In this document: in pieces, positions 26,650 to 36,057 of the stretch | Layout of the letters: every line of letters begins with the position of its first letter | Numbering within the stretch: position 1 is the first letter of the stretch | Source: Christiangramia flava JLT2011 | GTDB lineage: Bacteria > Bacteroidota > Bacteroidia > Flavobacteriales > Flavobacteriaceae | Length of the DNA: 64,000 nt | Direction: 5' to 3' | Assembly: GCF_001951155.1 (NCBI RefSeq) | Contig: NZ_CP016359.1 | Location: forward strand, 3,372,001-3,436,000 | Notes under the pieces: generated by a model | Databases searched by the model: none | The model's input: only the letters and a program-made list of their open reading frames with translations | What the model was told of the DNA's origin: nothing | Program-made: the position numbers and the translations under genes

Positions 26650-29600
26650 ATGATCAATAGAATCATTTCATTTTCCATTAATAATAAATTTATTATTGGA
26701 CTACTCACCTTGGCACTTATAGGTACGGGGATTTGGTCCATGTCTACCGTAAATCTGGGATCGGTACCAGATATTACTAACAATCAGGTTCAGGTGATCA
26801 CCCAATCACCTAATCTTGCAACAGAAGATATTGAACAATTTGTAACCTATCCCGTAGAACTTTCGATGGGTAATTTACCTGGGGTTACAGAAATTCGGTC
26901 TATCTCACGCTTTGGCCTTTCGGTAGTAACTATTGTTTTCAAAGATGATATGGGAACCTATCTTCCACGTCAACTAGTACAGGAAAAGCTTAATGAATTA
27001 GGAGAGACCATTCCTGATAAATTTGGAAGTCCTGCTATGGGGCCAATTTCAACTGGCTTGGGTCAAATTTATGAATACACCATAAAGCCAAAAGAAGGAT
27101 ACGAAACTGAATATTCCCCCATGGAACTGCGAACTATTCAGGACTGGATAGTGAAAAGGCAACTAACTTTACTGGAAGGTGTGGTGGAAGTGAATTCTTT
27201 TGGTGGTTCCATAAAGCAATATGAGGTAGCAATTAACCCAGAGAAATTAAACAGTATGGGTATAAGTATCTCTGAAGTTTATGAGGCGCTGGCACGGAAC
27301 AATGTGAATACCGGTGGGGCTTATATCGAGAAAAATAAAATGTCAAATTTTATTAGGGGTGAGGGCTTAATCCGTTCACTGGAGGATATCAAGAAAATTG
27401 CGATTACCACGGAAAATGCAATCCCAATAACGATTGGTGATGTTGCGGAAAATGTTCAGTTTGGAAATCAGGTACGTTATGGAGCTTTTACCCAGGATGG
27501 GGAGGAAGCCGTCGGAGGAATCATCATGATGCTGAAAGGTGCGAATCCTAACGCAGTCATTCAGGATGTCAAGGATCGTATGGCTGAAGTCGAGAAGTCC
27601 CTTCCTGAAGGTTTGACCATAGCACCGATAATTGACCGAAGTGAATTAATAGCACGAACAACCGACACCGTTAAAACAAATTTACTGGAAGGAGCTTTAA
27701 TCGTGATCTTCGCCCTGGTAATATTACTAGGTAGTTTAAGAGGTGGACTTATAACAGCTACCACCATTCCATTATCACTTCTTTTCGCTTTTATATTGAT
27801 GAAGCAATTCAATGTATGGGCCAATCTAATGAGTTTGGGGGCAATCGACTTCGGAATTATAATAGATGGTGCAGTGATTATAATTGAGGGTACGGTATAT
27901 GAAATACAAAAACGGATTAGATCTGGAAAAGTAAAATTCAATCAGGCGAAAATGGATGAGGTAGCCTATGATGCAGGAAGTACGATGATGGGTTCTGCAT
28001 TTTTTGGACAAATTATAATTCTTATCGTATTTACACCCATTCTTTTCCTTACCGGGGTGGAAGGTAAAATGTTTAAGCCGATGGCTTACACCTTTGGTTT
28101 TGCCATGATAGGTGCTATCTTCTTATGTCTTACCTACGTGCCTATGATGTCAGCCTTATTCATGAAACCAATTCAGAATAAAAAGAACTGGTTTGGAAAA
28201 TTTGAACGCTGGCTGGAGAAAATAAGTGACAAGATAATTGGCGGAATACAAAAAGTATACATGCCTTTATTGAAAGGAGCATTAAAATTGAAGCTCATCG
28301 TTATTGGATCTGCCGCTATTTTACTTGTGATAGCCGGTTTCCTCTTTTCGAGAATGGGAGGAGAATTTGTGCCTCAATTAGATGAAGGGGATATTGCGAT
28401 GCAGGCATTAATAAGACCAGGAAGTTCATTAACAGAGTCCATTGAAGTTTCTAAAAAAATAGAGAACATACTCTTAGAAAACTTTCCTGAAATTAAAACG
28501 GTAACGGCTAGGATTGGAGTAGCTGATATTCCCACAGATCCCATGCCAATGGATATTGCCGATATGTACCTAATCCTGGAAAAAGACAAAGACAAATGGG
28601 AATCTTCTGAAACCAAGGAAGGGCTTATTGAACTGATCAAGGAAAAACTAAATGAAGAGCTTACAGGGGTAAATTTAGTGTTTACGCAACCCGTAGAATT
28701 GAGATTTAATGAGTTATTAGAAGGGGTTCGAGAAGATATTGCGGTAAAGTTATATGGTGAAGATTTAGAAGTATTGTCAGAAAAGGTACAGGAAATGGCC
28801 AATATTATCCAAACCGTACCTGGAGCTGGTGATGTGAATGCTGAAAGAACCTCCGGTCTCCCACAAATGACTGTTAGATTTAACCGTGATAAAATTGCCC
28901 AATACGGACTGGATATTCAGAAAGTCAATGATTATATAAGTACTGCTTTTGCTGGAGGAACGGCCGGGGTCATTTTTGAAGGTGAAAAGCGGTTCGATTT
29001 AGTTGTAAGATTTGATGAAGATCATAGAAAGAATATAGATGATTTGCGTGGCATGTATATCGACCTTCCAGATGGAACCCAGGTACCAATCAAAGAAATA
29101 GCAGATATTGAATACGTTCCTGGACCTATGCAAATTTCAAGAGATGATACCTACAGAAGAACCTATGTGGGTGTAAACGCCCGGGGAAGGGATGTAGAGT
29201 CTGTAGTGAACGATATCCAGCAAAAATTAGATGAGGAATTAGAATTGCCACCCGGTTATTATATTACTTATGGAGGGGAGTTCGAAAACCTTCAGAGTGC
29301 CAAAGATCGATTAGTGATTGTGGTACCGATAGCCTTATTCCTGATTTTCGTGCTTCTATATTTTGCCTTAAAATCTTTTTCCCAATCCATTATGATCTAT
29401 ATGGCGATACCATTGGCTGCTATCGGAGGTGTTTTTGCACTTTGGTTAACATTTAGCATTTCCGCAGGTGTAGGCTTCATTGTACTATTTGGAGTTGCAG
29501 TTTTAAACGGATTGGTACTAATAAATAGATTCAATTCTTTAAAAGAAGAAGGAGTAACCAGTATAAAAGATAGAATTTTTACAGGAACCAAAGAACGAAT

Positions 29601-31074
29601 ACGACCTATTATGTTAACAGCAACGACAGATATTTTCGGTTTTTTACCAATGGCATTCTCCACATCTGCAGGTGCAGAAGTTCAACAACCACTTGCTACA
29701 GTAGTTATTGGTGGTATGCTTACGGCTACACTGCTTACCCTCGTTGTATTACCAGTATTATATACATTCGTGGAAAGAAATCGAGAGAAAAAAGAACACC
29801 ATAAATTAGGTTCTTCCAATAGGCGATTTTTAGCTACGATTTTGATAATTGGCTTGATGTTAGGCGGGACCTTTTCCGTAAATGCACAATCTGATGCTGT
29901 TTCATCTGAATATCCACAACAGGATACTTTACAGACCATAAGTTTGAAAAAAGCCCGCGAAATAGCCATCAAAAACTTTCCTCAGCTAAAAGCTGCCCAG
30001 CTTGAAATTGAAAGCGAAGAAGTACTGCGTAAAACTGCCTATGATTTTGGGAATACCCAAATCTTTACAGGAAAAGAAGAGGTAGGAAATGGTTCTGATG
30101 GGATCTATACGCAAATTGGTGTTCAACAACAAGGCATAGATGTTTTTGGAATTGCCCCTCGGTTAAAATTGCAAAAAGAAAGGGTGGCACTTGCTGAAAA
30201 TGCTTTAGAACTAAATACTTTAGAAGTGGAACGTGAAGTAAGCAGGGCCTGGGCTTCAGTTTATACAAGTAAAAAGAGGTATCGGGTATATAAGAAAATG
30301 GATTCAATTTTTGAAGACATTGAAAGAGCTGCACGAATCAGGTATGAAACAGAAGCTACCTCTAAACTGGAGTATCTTGCTACTTCAAATCAGGGGAATG
30401 AGGTGAAAATACAGTTAGAACAAGCTTATAGAGATTACCTGAGATCATTACAACGTTTAAATTTATGGTTTGTTAGTGATACGATCTATGATGTGCCAGA
30501 TTTACCTTCCGAAGCATTAGATGAACCTTTAAACTTTCTGATAGAGTCGCTCAAATCGCATCCGGCTCTTGAAGTTTCAGGACAGAGAGTGAATGTTGCA
30601 AAAGCGGTTACCAGAGAACGAAAATCTGAATTTCTACCTAAATTTCAGGGACAGTATGCCAGGCAGGAAATTAATGGGCAATCGGGCTTCTTCCAATATC
30701 AAATAGGAATCCAAATTCCGTTATTTTTTGGACCTGAATTAGGACGTACCCAGGAGGCAAAAGTAAATAGACAGATTGCAGAGCAAAATTTTTACCAGGA
30801 TAAACTCGAGCTCGAAACTGCCTATAAAAATATGCGAGAAGAATTCATAAAATGGAGAAACTCATGGAATTATTATAGGGATGAAGCGCTTCCCTTGGCT
30901 AAGGAGCAACAAGAAGGATCAGTATTGGCATTTAAGGAAGGTGCTATAGATTACGTAACCTTCCTTCAAAATATAAGAAATGCTATTAGAATCGAGATAA
31001 ACGCATGGAGTGCTTTTGATGATTATCTCGATAGTCGTTATCAGCTCGAATATTACCTCGAAAAATCAAATTAA
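26650..31074 (+). CDS. czcA: CzcA-type heavy-metal RND pump fused to a TolC/CusC-like outer-membrane factor
   Basis: A 1474-residue protein. Residues 1-1045 are a complete HME-RND pump with 12 helices and two periplasmic loops. The proton-relay motif in helix 4 is DFGIIIDGAVIIIEG (about 400-414), the form of divalent-cation (Zn/Co/Cd/Ni) pumps, rather than the A-G-A-M-V-D-A-A type of Cu/Ag pumps. Residues about 1059-1080 form an internal signal-peptide-like helix ending SVNAQ, and 1090-1474 are a coiled-coil outer-membrane factor (KKAREIAIKNFPQLKAAQLE onward). Normally these are separate genes. Such fusions recur in Flavobacteriaceae. Signal peptidase may free the C-terminal part; this is inference. 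The adaptor follows at 21 bp. Confidence 0.92.
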   Translation: MINRIISFSINNKFIIGLLTLALIGTGIWSMSTVNLGSVPDITNNQVQVITQSPNLATEDIEQFVTYPVELSMGNLPGVTEIRSISRFGLSVVTIVFKDDMGTYLPRQLVQEKLNELGETIPDKFGSPAMGPISTGLGQIYEYTIKPKEGYETEYSPMELRTIQDWIVKRQLTLLEGVVEVNSFGGSIKQYEVAINPEKLNSMGISISEVYEALARNNVNTGGAYIEKNKMSNFIRGEGLIRSLEDIKKIAITTENAIPITIGDVAENVQFGNQVRYGAFTQDGEEAVGGIIMMLKGANPNAVIQDVKDRMAEVEKSLPEGLTIAPIIDRSELIARTTDTVKTNLLEGALIVIFALVILLGSLRGGLITATTIPLSLLFAFILMKQFNVWANLMSLGAIDFGIIIDGAVIIIEGTVYEIQKRIRSGKVKFNQAKMDEVAYDAGSTMMGSAFFGQIIILIVFTPILFLTGVEGKMFKPMAYTFGFAMIGAIFLCLTYVPMMSALFMKPIQNKKNWFGKFERWLEKISDKIIGGIQKVYMPLLKGALKLKLIVIGSAAILLVIAGFLFSRMGGEFVPQLDEGDIAMQALIRPGSSLTESIEVSKKIENILLENFPEIKTVTARIGVADIPTDPMPMDIADMYLILEKDKDKWESSETKEGLIELIKEKLNEELTGVNLVFTQPVELRFNELLEGVREDIAVKLYGEDLEVLSEKVQEMANIIQTVPGAGDVNAERTSGLPQMTVRFNRDKIAQYGLDIQKVNDYISTAFAGGTAGVIFEGEKRFDLVVRFDEDHRKNIDDLRGMYIDLPDGTQVPIKEIADIEYVPGPMQISRDDTYRRTYVGVNARGRDVESVVNDIQQKLDEELELPPGYYITYGGEFENLQSAKDRLVIVVPIALFLIFVLLYFALKSFSQSIMIYMAIPLAAIGGVFALWLTFSISAGVGFIVLFGVAVLNGLVLINRFNSLKEEGVTSIKDRIFTGTKERIRPIMLTATTDIFGFLPMAFSTSAGAEVQQPLATVVIGGMLTATLLTLVVLPVLYTFVERNREKKEHHKLGSSNRRFLATILIIGLMLGGTFSVNAQSDAVSSEYPQQDTLQTISLKKAREIAIKNFPQLKAAQLEIESEEVLRKTAYDFGNTQIFTGKEEVGNGSDGIYTQIGVQQQGIDVFGIAPRLKLQKERVALAENALELNTLEVEREVSRAWASVYTSKKRYRVYKKMDSIFEDIERAARIRYETEATSKLEYLATSNQGNEVKIQLEQAYRDYLRSLQRLNLWFVSDTIYDVPDLPSEALDEPLNFLIESLKSHPALEVSGQRVNVAKAVTRERKSEFLPKFQGQYARQEINGQSGFFQYQIGIQIPLFFGPELGRTQEAKVNRQIAEQNFYQDKLELETAYKNMREEFIKWRNSWNYYRDEALPLAKEQQEGSVLAFKEGAIDYVTFLQNIRNAIRIEINAWSAFDDYLDSRYQLEYYLEKSN

Positions 31075-31095
31075 AAAATACCTAAGAAAAACGAT

Positions 31096-32322
31096 ATGAA
31101 TAGAAGATCAATAAATATTTTAATGCTTGCCTTATCACTTACATTGTTTTTGGGGTGTGAAGAAAATTCTAATTTGGAAAAAAATACTCAGGAAACTAAA
31201 GCATCGGATTCTAAAGAAACAGAAGGTAACAATGAAGAAGAAGGTGGCGGAATGCGCTCAGTGCATCTTTCAGAGATGAAATTCAATAGTCTGGGAATCA
31301 AAGTAGATACTTTAACTAAGAAAGCATTATCAGGAATAGTAGAAGCGAACGGGCAATTGGAAGTACCACCTCAATACGAAGCTACCGTGACGGCTGTCTT
31401 AGGCGGGAATATTAATTCAATAAAAGTTCTTGAAGGTGATAAGGTAAATAAAGGTCAGGTACTAGCGTATCTATCCCATCCCAATTTGACAAAAATACAA
31501 ACGGACTATATCAATGCCTATAACCGGATGCAGTTTTTAGAAAAGGAATTTGCAAGACAGAAGCGATTATACGAGGCAGAAGTTGGTTCAGGAAAGTCAT
31601 TTCAACAAACCCAGGCAGATTTTCAGTCCGTAAAGGGAGAGGTAAGTGGTTACGAATCCCAATTAAGACAGTTAAACTTGGGTGCCTCTCAAGTCAGAAA
31701 TGGCAACCTGTATGAATATATCCCGGTAGTAAGCCCTATCGAAGGCTATATAGAAAAAGTAAAGGTGCAAATTGGCCAATATGTAGAACCGCAAACCAGC
31801 ATGTTTATGGTGGTGGATAATGAACACGTGCATGCCGATCTAATGGTTTTTGAAAAGGATATTTATAAGGTGGAGGAAGGCCAAAAGATTGCTTTTACAC
31901 TGGAATCAGTTCCCGGAAGCAATCTTACAGGAAAAATATATTCTGTAGGGAAGCAATTTGAACAAAACCCCAAAGCGGTACATGTTCATGCAGAGATAGA
32001 TAATAAGGAAGATTATCTCATTCCAGGAATGTATATCAAAGGCAAAATCAGGACAGGAGAAGAAGCAGTACCTGCTCTACCTGAAGATGCAGTAATAGAA
32101 GAAGAGGGAAATCCTTACATCTTTACAGCTCAAAAACACCAGGAAGAAGGTAAAACAGAATGGGAATTAAAACCGGTGCAGGTAAGAACTGGGATAAATG
32201 AAGATGGATGGATTGAAATTAAACTGCTGGAGCCACTTCCGGAAGGTACCTTGGTTGCTTATAACAATGCCTATTACCTGGTCTCTGAAATGCAAAAAAG
32301 CCAAAATTCCCATGGTCATTAA
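31096..32322 (+). CDS. czcB: CzcB/CusB-type periplasmic adaptor of the RND pump
   Basis: Membrane-fusion lipoprotein of 408 residues with lipobox LFLGC at about 17-21, an acidic linker, a biotinyl-lipoyl-like domain (VLGGNINSIKVLEGDKVNKG), a helical hairpin (about 130-195) and beta-barrel domains. The N-terminal part of the mature protein (SVHLSEMKFNSLGIKVDTL) is the usual MFP start. It links the inner-membrane pump to the outer-membrane factor, which here is on the same chain as the pump. It lies 21 bp after czcA. Metal-binding Met seen in CusB are not obvious, consistent with divalent substrates. Confidence 0.92.
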   Translation: MNRRSINILMLALSLTLFLGCEENSNLEKNTQETKASDSKETEGNNEEEGGGMRSVHLSEMKFNSLGIKVDTLTKKALSGIVEANGQLEVPPQYEATVTAVLGGNINSIKVLEGDKVNKGQVLAYLSHPNLTKIQTDYINAYNRMQFLEKEFARQKRLYEAEVGSGKSFQQTQADFQSVKGEVSGYESQLRQLNLGASQVRNGNLYEYIPVVSPIEGYIEKVKVQIGQYVEPQTSMFMVVDNEHVHADLMVFEKDIYKVEEGQKIAFTLESVPGSNLTGKIYSVGKQFEQNPKAVHVHAEIDNKEDYLIPGMYIKGKIRTGEEAVPALPEDAVIEEEGNPYIFTAQKHQEEGKTEWELKPVQVRTGINEDGWIEIKLLEPLPEGTLVAYNNAYYLVSEMQKSQNSHGH

Positions 32323-32423
32323 ATAGAATTTTAAAAATTTAGATGGATGGGCTCTCTGTAAAATGTTTGTTTTAATTAAAGTTTCAGAGGGTTCATCCTT
32401 AATAAAGAATTAATAAAACAGCG

Positions 32424-32780
32424 ATGAAAGAAATAAAAGCATTTATAAAGCCAAAACGGGTTCAAATAGTGATAGAATCCCTTAGCGAAAGCGGATTCAA
32501 AAGTATGACGCTGTCTCAGGGGGAAGGTACCGGAGCATTTAAAGCAAAAGGCGCATCGCCTTCTTTGGATTTCCGTGTAACCGACAGCCCGGTGGTAAAG
32601 TTAGAACTGGTATGTCAAAATGAAGAAGCACAATCAGCAATCGATATTATACTTGAGAATTCAAAAACAACTGAACCCGGTGATGGAATTATTTATCTTT
32701 CAGATATTGAAGATGCCTTCCGAATAAAAACCGGAGAATCTTTGAATCGATCTGGATTAAATAATGATGGAAATGAGTGA
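32424..32780 (+). CDS. PII-like protein associated with metal efflux
   Basis: 118 residues with the PII ferredoxin-like fold: MKEIKAFIKPKRVQIVIESL at the start, the variable T-loop region about 37-55 (GEGTGAFKAKGASPSLDF) and GDGIIYLSDIEDAFRIKTGE at the end, matching the C-loop of PII. The T-loop is short and lacks the Tyr uridylylated in GlnB, so it is not nitrogen signalling. PII-like proteins beside CzcAB/CusAB are known as a separate group that may bind metals or small ligands. It overlaps the Fur-family gene by 17 bp, so they are co-translated. Confidence 0.8.
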   Translation: MKEIKAFIKPKRVQIVIESLSESGFKSMTLSQGEGTGAFKAKGASPSLDFRVTDSPVVKLELVCQNEEAQSAIDIILENSKTTEPGDGIIYLSDIEDAFRIKTGESLNRSGLNNDGNE

Positions 32781-33189
32781 TATCGAAAAAAATTTAGAGG
32801 CACACGAAGTTCGGCCAACAGCCATGCGTATCCTGATCTATAAATTTATGGCCAAAAAAGACAGGGCCGTAACCCTTACCGAAATTGAAAATGCTTTTGG
32901 AAAAGCGGACCGGGCTACATTATCTCGAACAATACGCACATTTGAAACAAAGGACATTGTGCATCAAATAGATGATGGCACAGGCATACCAAAATATGCG
33001 CTCTGTGAAAGTGATTGTAATTGCGAAGTAGAACAGGACTTACATATCCACTTTCATTGCAATAATTGTGATGAAACTGTTTGTTTGACCGATCATAAGA
33101 TTCCACATATTAACCTGCCAGAGGGATATATGGCAGAAAATGTAAACCTGGTAGTAAAGGGAATATGTGAGAAATGTAGTGGTGTTTAA
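32764..33189 (+). CDS. Fur-family metal-responsive repressor
   Basis: 141 residues: winged helix (VRPTAMRILIYKFMAKKDRA to about residue 60) then a dimerisation domain with metal sites (IHFHCNNCDETVCLTDHKIP, and the C-terminal GICEKC Cys pair). The HxH and two CxxC pairs fit structural zinc plus a sensor site. It is most likely the local regulator of the RND, P-type ATPase and CDF genes around it. Which metal it senses cannot be read; Zn is the most frequent case. The start has three close Met codons (32764, 32767, 32773), and the upstream overlap with the PII-like gene argues for coupled translation. Confidence 0.88.
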   Translation: MMEMSDIEKNLEAHEVRPTAMRILIYKFMAKKDRAVTLTEIENAFGKADRATLSRTIRTFETKDIVHQIDDGTGIPKYALCESDCNCEVEQDLHIHFHCNNCDETVCLTDHKIPHINLPEGYMAENVNLVVKGICEKCSGV

Positions 33190-33266
33190 TTTTTGAAGAG
33201 AAAGGAAGCATATAAAAAAGAGGTGAAAATGGAACTATATAGTATGGTGATTACCAAAATCAGCTT

Positions 33267-33497
33267 ATGGAAACAAAAAGAAAAAACGATTTAAAAAAGG
33301 CAAGAACGCTTCAAATATGGAATGTCATTTATGATACCATTGAAGTAATAGTATCTCTAATTGCAGGAATAACTGCCAATAGTTCTGCTCTTATAGGATG
33401 GGCACTGGACAGTACAATAGAAGTGATAAGTGCGGCCACATTAGGCGTTAAATATTTCGACCTTACCGAAAAAGAAGAGGTTAAAAGATGGATTTAA
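33267..33497 (+). pseudogene. Truncated cation-diffusion-facilitator-type transporter, first two helices only
   Basis: 76 residues covering the beginning of a CDF-type transporter: WNVIYDTIEVIVSLIAGITA and ANSSALIGWALDSTIEVISA. It then leaves the family sequence and stops (LTEKEEVKRWI). A full CDF protein has about 200-300 residues with six helices, so this fragment cannot transport. A complete CDF gene lies 2.6 kb downstream. It may be the trace of a duplication, deletion or insertion that placed the ATPase gene right after it (14 bp). Confidence 0.75.
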
Positions 33498-33510
33498 AAC
33501 CAATAGGGAT

Positions 33511-36057
33511 ATGAAAAAATTACAACTCAAAATTCCGGTACTGCTACCTCAGGTGCCAAATGAAAAAGATACCTGTGTGCAAAGGCTCATTGAGGAATTA
33601 GAAGCCAAGGAAGGTCTTGATAAAGTGCATATAAAAGACGATCAGGAAGATACGGTGCCACAACTGTGTTTTCATTATGATCCCGACATTATTTCTATTG
33701 ACCGCATTCAATCATTGGCAGAAAGAACCGGGGCTGAAATTACCGAGAAATATGGACATTTTCTTATAGAGGTTGAGGGGATTAGACATACCCGACATGC
33801 AAGAATTATAGAAAAGAGTCTGCTAAATACCAATGGTGTTTTGGAAGCTTCCGCCAATGCCGGAGGAATGATCCGTTTAGAATATGATAAACGAGAAACA
33901 AGTTTTGATGAGATAACTACAAAGCTCGAAAAAGAAAGCCTACAAGTCAAGAAATCTTCTTCTGGTCATGAAAATGGCTTTAAATCTTCGGAAAAAACCT
34001 CTGATAAATTAAATAAAGAAAATGAGATGAGCCAGGAACATCAGCATGAAGATGAGGATGAACTGAATCATAAAGAGGCTGATAGCCACGGCGCCGGCGA
34101 AGAACATTCCCACGCCCATGGAGGTATTTTTGGGAAAAATACAGAGCTTATTTTTGCTATTACTTGTGGTGTTTTGTTAGGAATAGGTTTTGGACTATCC
34201 TTTGTAGAATCAGTTCCGCAATGGGTTAGTCTTTCACTTTATATAGGAGCCTATTTCTTTGGAGGATTTTATACTGCTAAAGAGGCTGTGGAAACCGTAG
34301 CCAAAGGTGGATTTGAAATTGATTTTCTCATGCTGGTCGCAGCTATTGGAGCAGCTATTTTGGGAGAATGGGCAGAAGGGGCATTATTATTATTTCTCTT
34401 CAGCCTGGGGCATGCCCTGGAGCATTATGCAATGAACAAAGCACGCAAATCTATAGCCGCATTGGCAGAATTGGCACCAAAAACAGCTTTGGTTAAGAAA
34501 AATGGTAAAACGGAAGAAGTTGGTATCGAAAAACTCACTATTGGGGATATCATTGTCGTAAAACCAAATAGTAAAATATCTGCAGATGGCGTAGTGGTAG
34601 ACGGGCAGAGTAGTGTAAACCAGGCTCCAATAACCGGGGAGAGTGTACCGGTAGATAAAGTTCCCGTAGAAAATGTTGAGCAGGATTACTCTGAGGTAGA
34701 TGATATCAAAGATGAAAACCGCGTTTTTGCAGGAACGATCAATGGGAACAATACTTTGGAGATTAAAGTTATCAAAGCAGCCAAAGATTCAACGCTTTCC
34801 CGGTTGGTGAAACTGGTTAACGAAGCTCAGACTCAAAAATCGCCTACCCAGTTGCTCACCGATAAATTCGAAAAATATTTTGTGCCATCCGTTCTTATTT
34901 TGGTCGGAATTCTTTTGTTCGCTTTTTTTGTTATTGACGAACCCTTTAGCGCCAGCTTCTACCGGGCAATGGCGGTACTGGTAGCTGCAAGTCCCTGTGC
35001 GTTGGCAATCTCGACCCCAAGTGCTGTATTGAGTGGAGTGGCCAGAGCGGCCCGCGGCGGGGTATTAATTAAAGGCGGCCGACCTCTGGAAGATCTTGGA
35101 GAATTGACCGCTCTTGCCTTCGATAAGACCGGAACTCTAACGGAAGGAAAGCCTAAACTTACGCAAGTAATACCACTTGGTGATATTTCAGAAAATGAAC
35201 TTCTCAAAATAGCAGTAGCCGTGGAAAGTTTGAGTGATCATCCCTTGGCCAAAGCAGTAGTTCGTGATGGAAAGGAGCGCCTGGAAGGCGAGGAAATCCC
35301 GGATGCCTCCAATCTGGAAGCCGTGTTAGGAAAAGGTATTAAAGCAACATTGGGAAATGATAAGATCTATGTTGGTAATTTGGATCTATACGAAGAACTA
35401 AATGATACTATTCCATCAGAAGAAATAACTACTAAAGTACGAGATCTTGAAGGTGGTGGAAACACCACGATGCTTCTTCGTAAGAATGGAGAATATATAG
35501 GCATCCTTGCTTTAATGGATACCCCCCGGGAGGCAGCAAAAAGGACCCTTTCTGAATTGAAGGAAATAGGAATTAAACGAATGATCATGCTTACCGGTGA
35601 TAACCAGAAGGTAGCAGATGCAGTAGCAGAAGAAATTGGATTGACCGATGCCTGGGGTAGTTTATTGCCGGAAGAAAAGGTAGAGGCTATAAAAAAACTG
35701 AAAAAGAAAGAATCTAAAGTAGCAATGGTAGGCGATGGTGTTAACGATGCGCCTGCCATGGCAAATAGCACCGTAGGAATCGCTATGGGTGCTGCGGGAA
35801 GTGATGTTGCCTTAGAAACCGCTGATATTGCTCTTATGGCCGATAAATTGGAAACCCTTCCCTTTGCTATTGGATTAAGTAGAAAAGCTAAGGCAATTAT
35901 TAAGCAGAATCTATGGGTAAGTCTTGGAATTGTGGCTTTGCTTATCCCCGCAACAATTTTTGGTTTCGCAAATATTGGAGTAGCGGTAGTTATACACGAA
36001 GGTTCCACACTTTTGGTAGTATTTAATGCCTTAAGACTTTTAGCTTATAAAAAATGA
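33511..36057 (+). CDS. P1B-4-type divalent metal-exporting ATPase (SPC motif)
   Basis: Inner-membrane metal pump of 848 residues. The N-terminus (1-150) holds degenerate HMA-like folds without CxxC, then a His/Asp/Glu-rich linker (DSHGAGEEHSHAHGG, about 191-205). The core has TGES (about 376), SPCALAISTP (about 493, SPC in place of CPC), DKTGTLTEGK (about 538) and GDGVNDAPAM. The SPC motif defines the P1B-4 class (Co, Zn, Fe or Cd export), though the name ZntA/CadA would wrongly imply CPC. It overlaps the following CDF gene by 4 bp (ATGA). Together with CzcAB it gives cytosol-to-periplasm-to-outside export. Confidence 0.92.
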   Translation: MKKLQLKIPVLLPQVPNEKDTCVQRLIEELEAKEGLDKVHIKDDQEDTVPQLCFHYDPDIISIDRIQSLAERTGAEITEKYGHFLIEVEGIRHTRHARIIEKSLLNTNGVLEASANAGGMIRLEYDKRETSFDEITTKLEKESLQVKKSSSGHENGFKSSEKTSDKLNKENEMSQEHQHEDEDELNHKEADSHGAGEEHSHAHGGIFGKNTELIFAITCGVLLGIGFGLSFVESVPQWVSLSLYIGAYFFGGFYTAKEAVETVAKGGFEIDFLMLVAAIGAAILGEWAEGALLLFLFSLGHALEHYAMNKARKSIAALAELAPKTALVKKNGKTEEVGIEKLTIGDIIVVKPNSKISADGVVVDGQSSVNQAPITGESVPVDKVPVENVEQDYSEVDDIKDENRVFAGTINGNNTLEIKVIKAAKDSTLSRLVKLVNEAQTQKSPTQLLTDKFEKYFVPSVLILVGILLFAFFVIDEPFSASFYRAMAVLVAASPCALAISTPSAVLSGVARAARGGVLIKGGRPLEDLGELTALAFDKTGTLTEGKPKLTQVIPLGDISENELLKIAVAVESLSDHPLAKAVVRDGKERLEGEEIPDASNLEAVLGKGIKATLGNDKIYVGNLDLYEELNDTIPSEEITTKVRDLEGGGNTTMLLRKNGEYIGILALMDTPREAAKRTLSELKEIGIKRMIMLTGDNQKVADAVAEEIGLTDAWGSLLPEEKVEAIKKLKKKESKVAMVGDGVNDAPAMANSTVGIAMGAAGSDVALETADIALMADKLETLPFAIGLSRKAKAIIKQNLWVSLGIVALLIPATIFGFANIGVAVVIHEGSTLLVVFNALRLLAYKK

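Noticed and set aside
26650..31074. Naming the RND pump CusA (Cu/Ag)
   Set aside because: The helix-4 motif DFGIIIDGAVIIIEG is that of divalent-cation pumps; copper context alone is not enough.
35367..36008. 213-codon minus-strand open frame
   Set aside because: It lies entirely antisense to the P1B-4 ATPase gene, which has all its motifs; the antisense product has no recognisable domain.
33511..36057. Naming the ATPase ZntA/CadA
   Set aside because: Those have CPC; this protein has SPC and lacks CxxC HMA domains, which points to the P1B-4 class.
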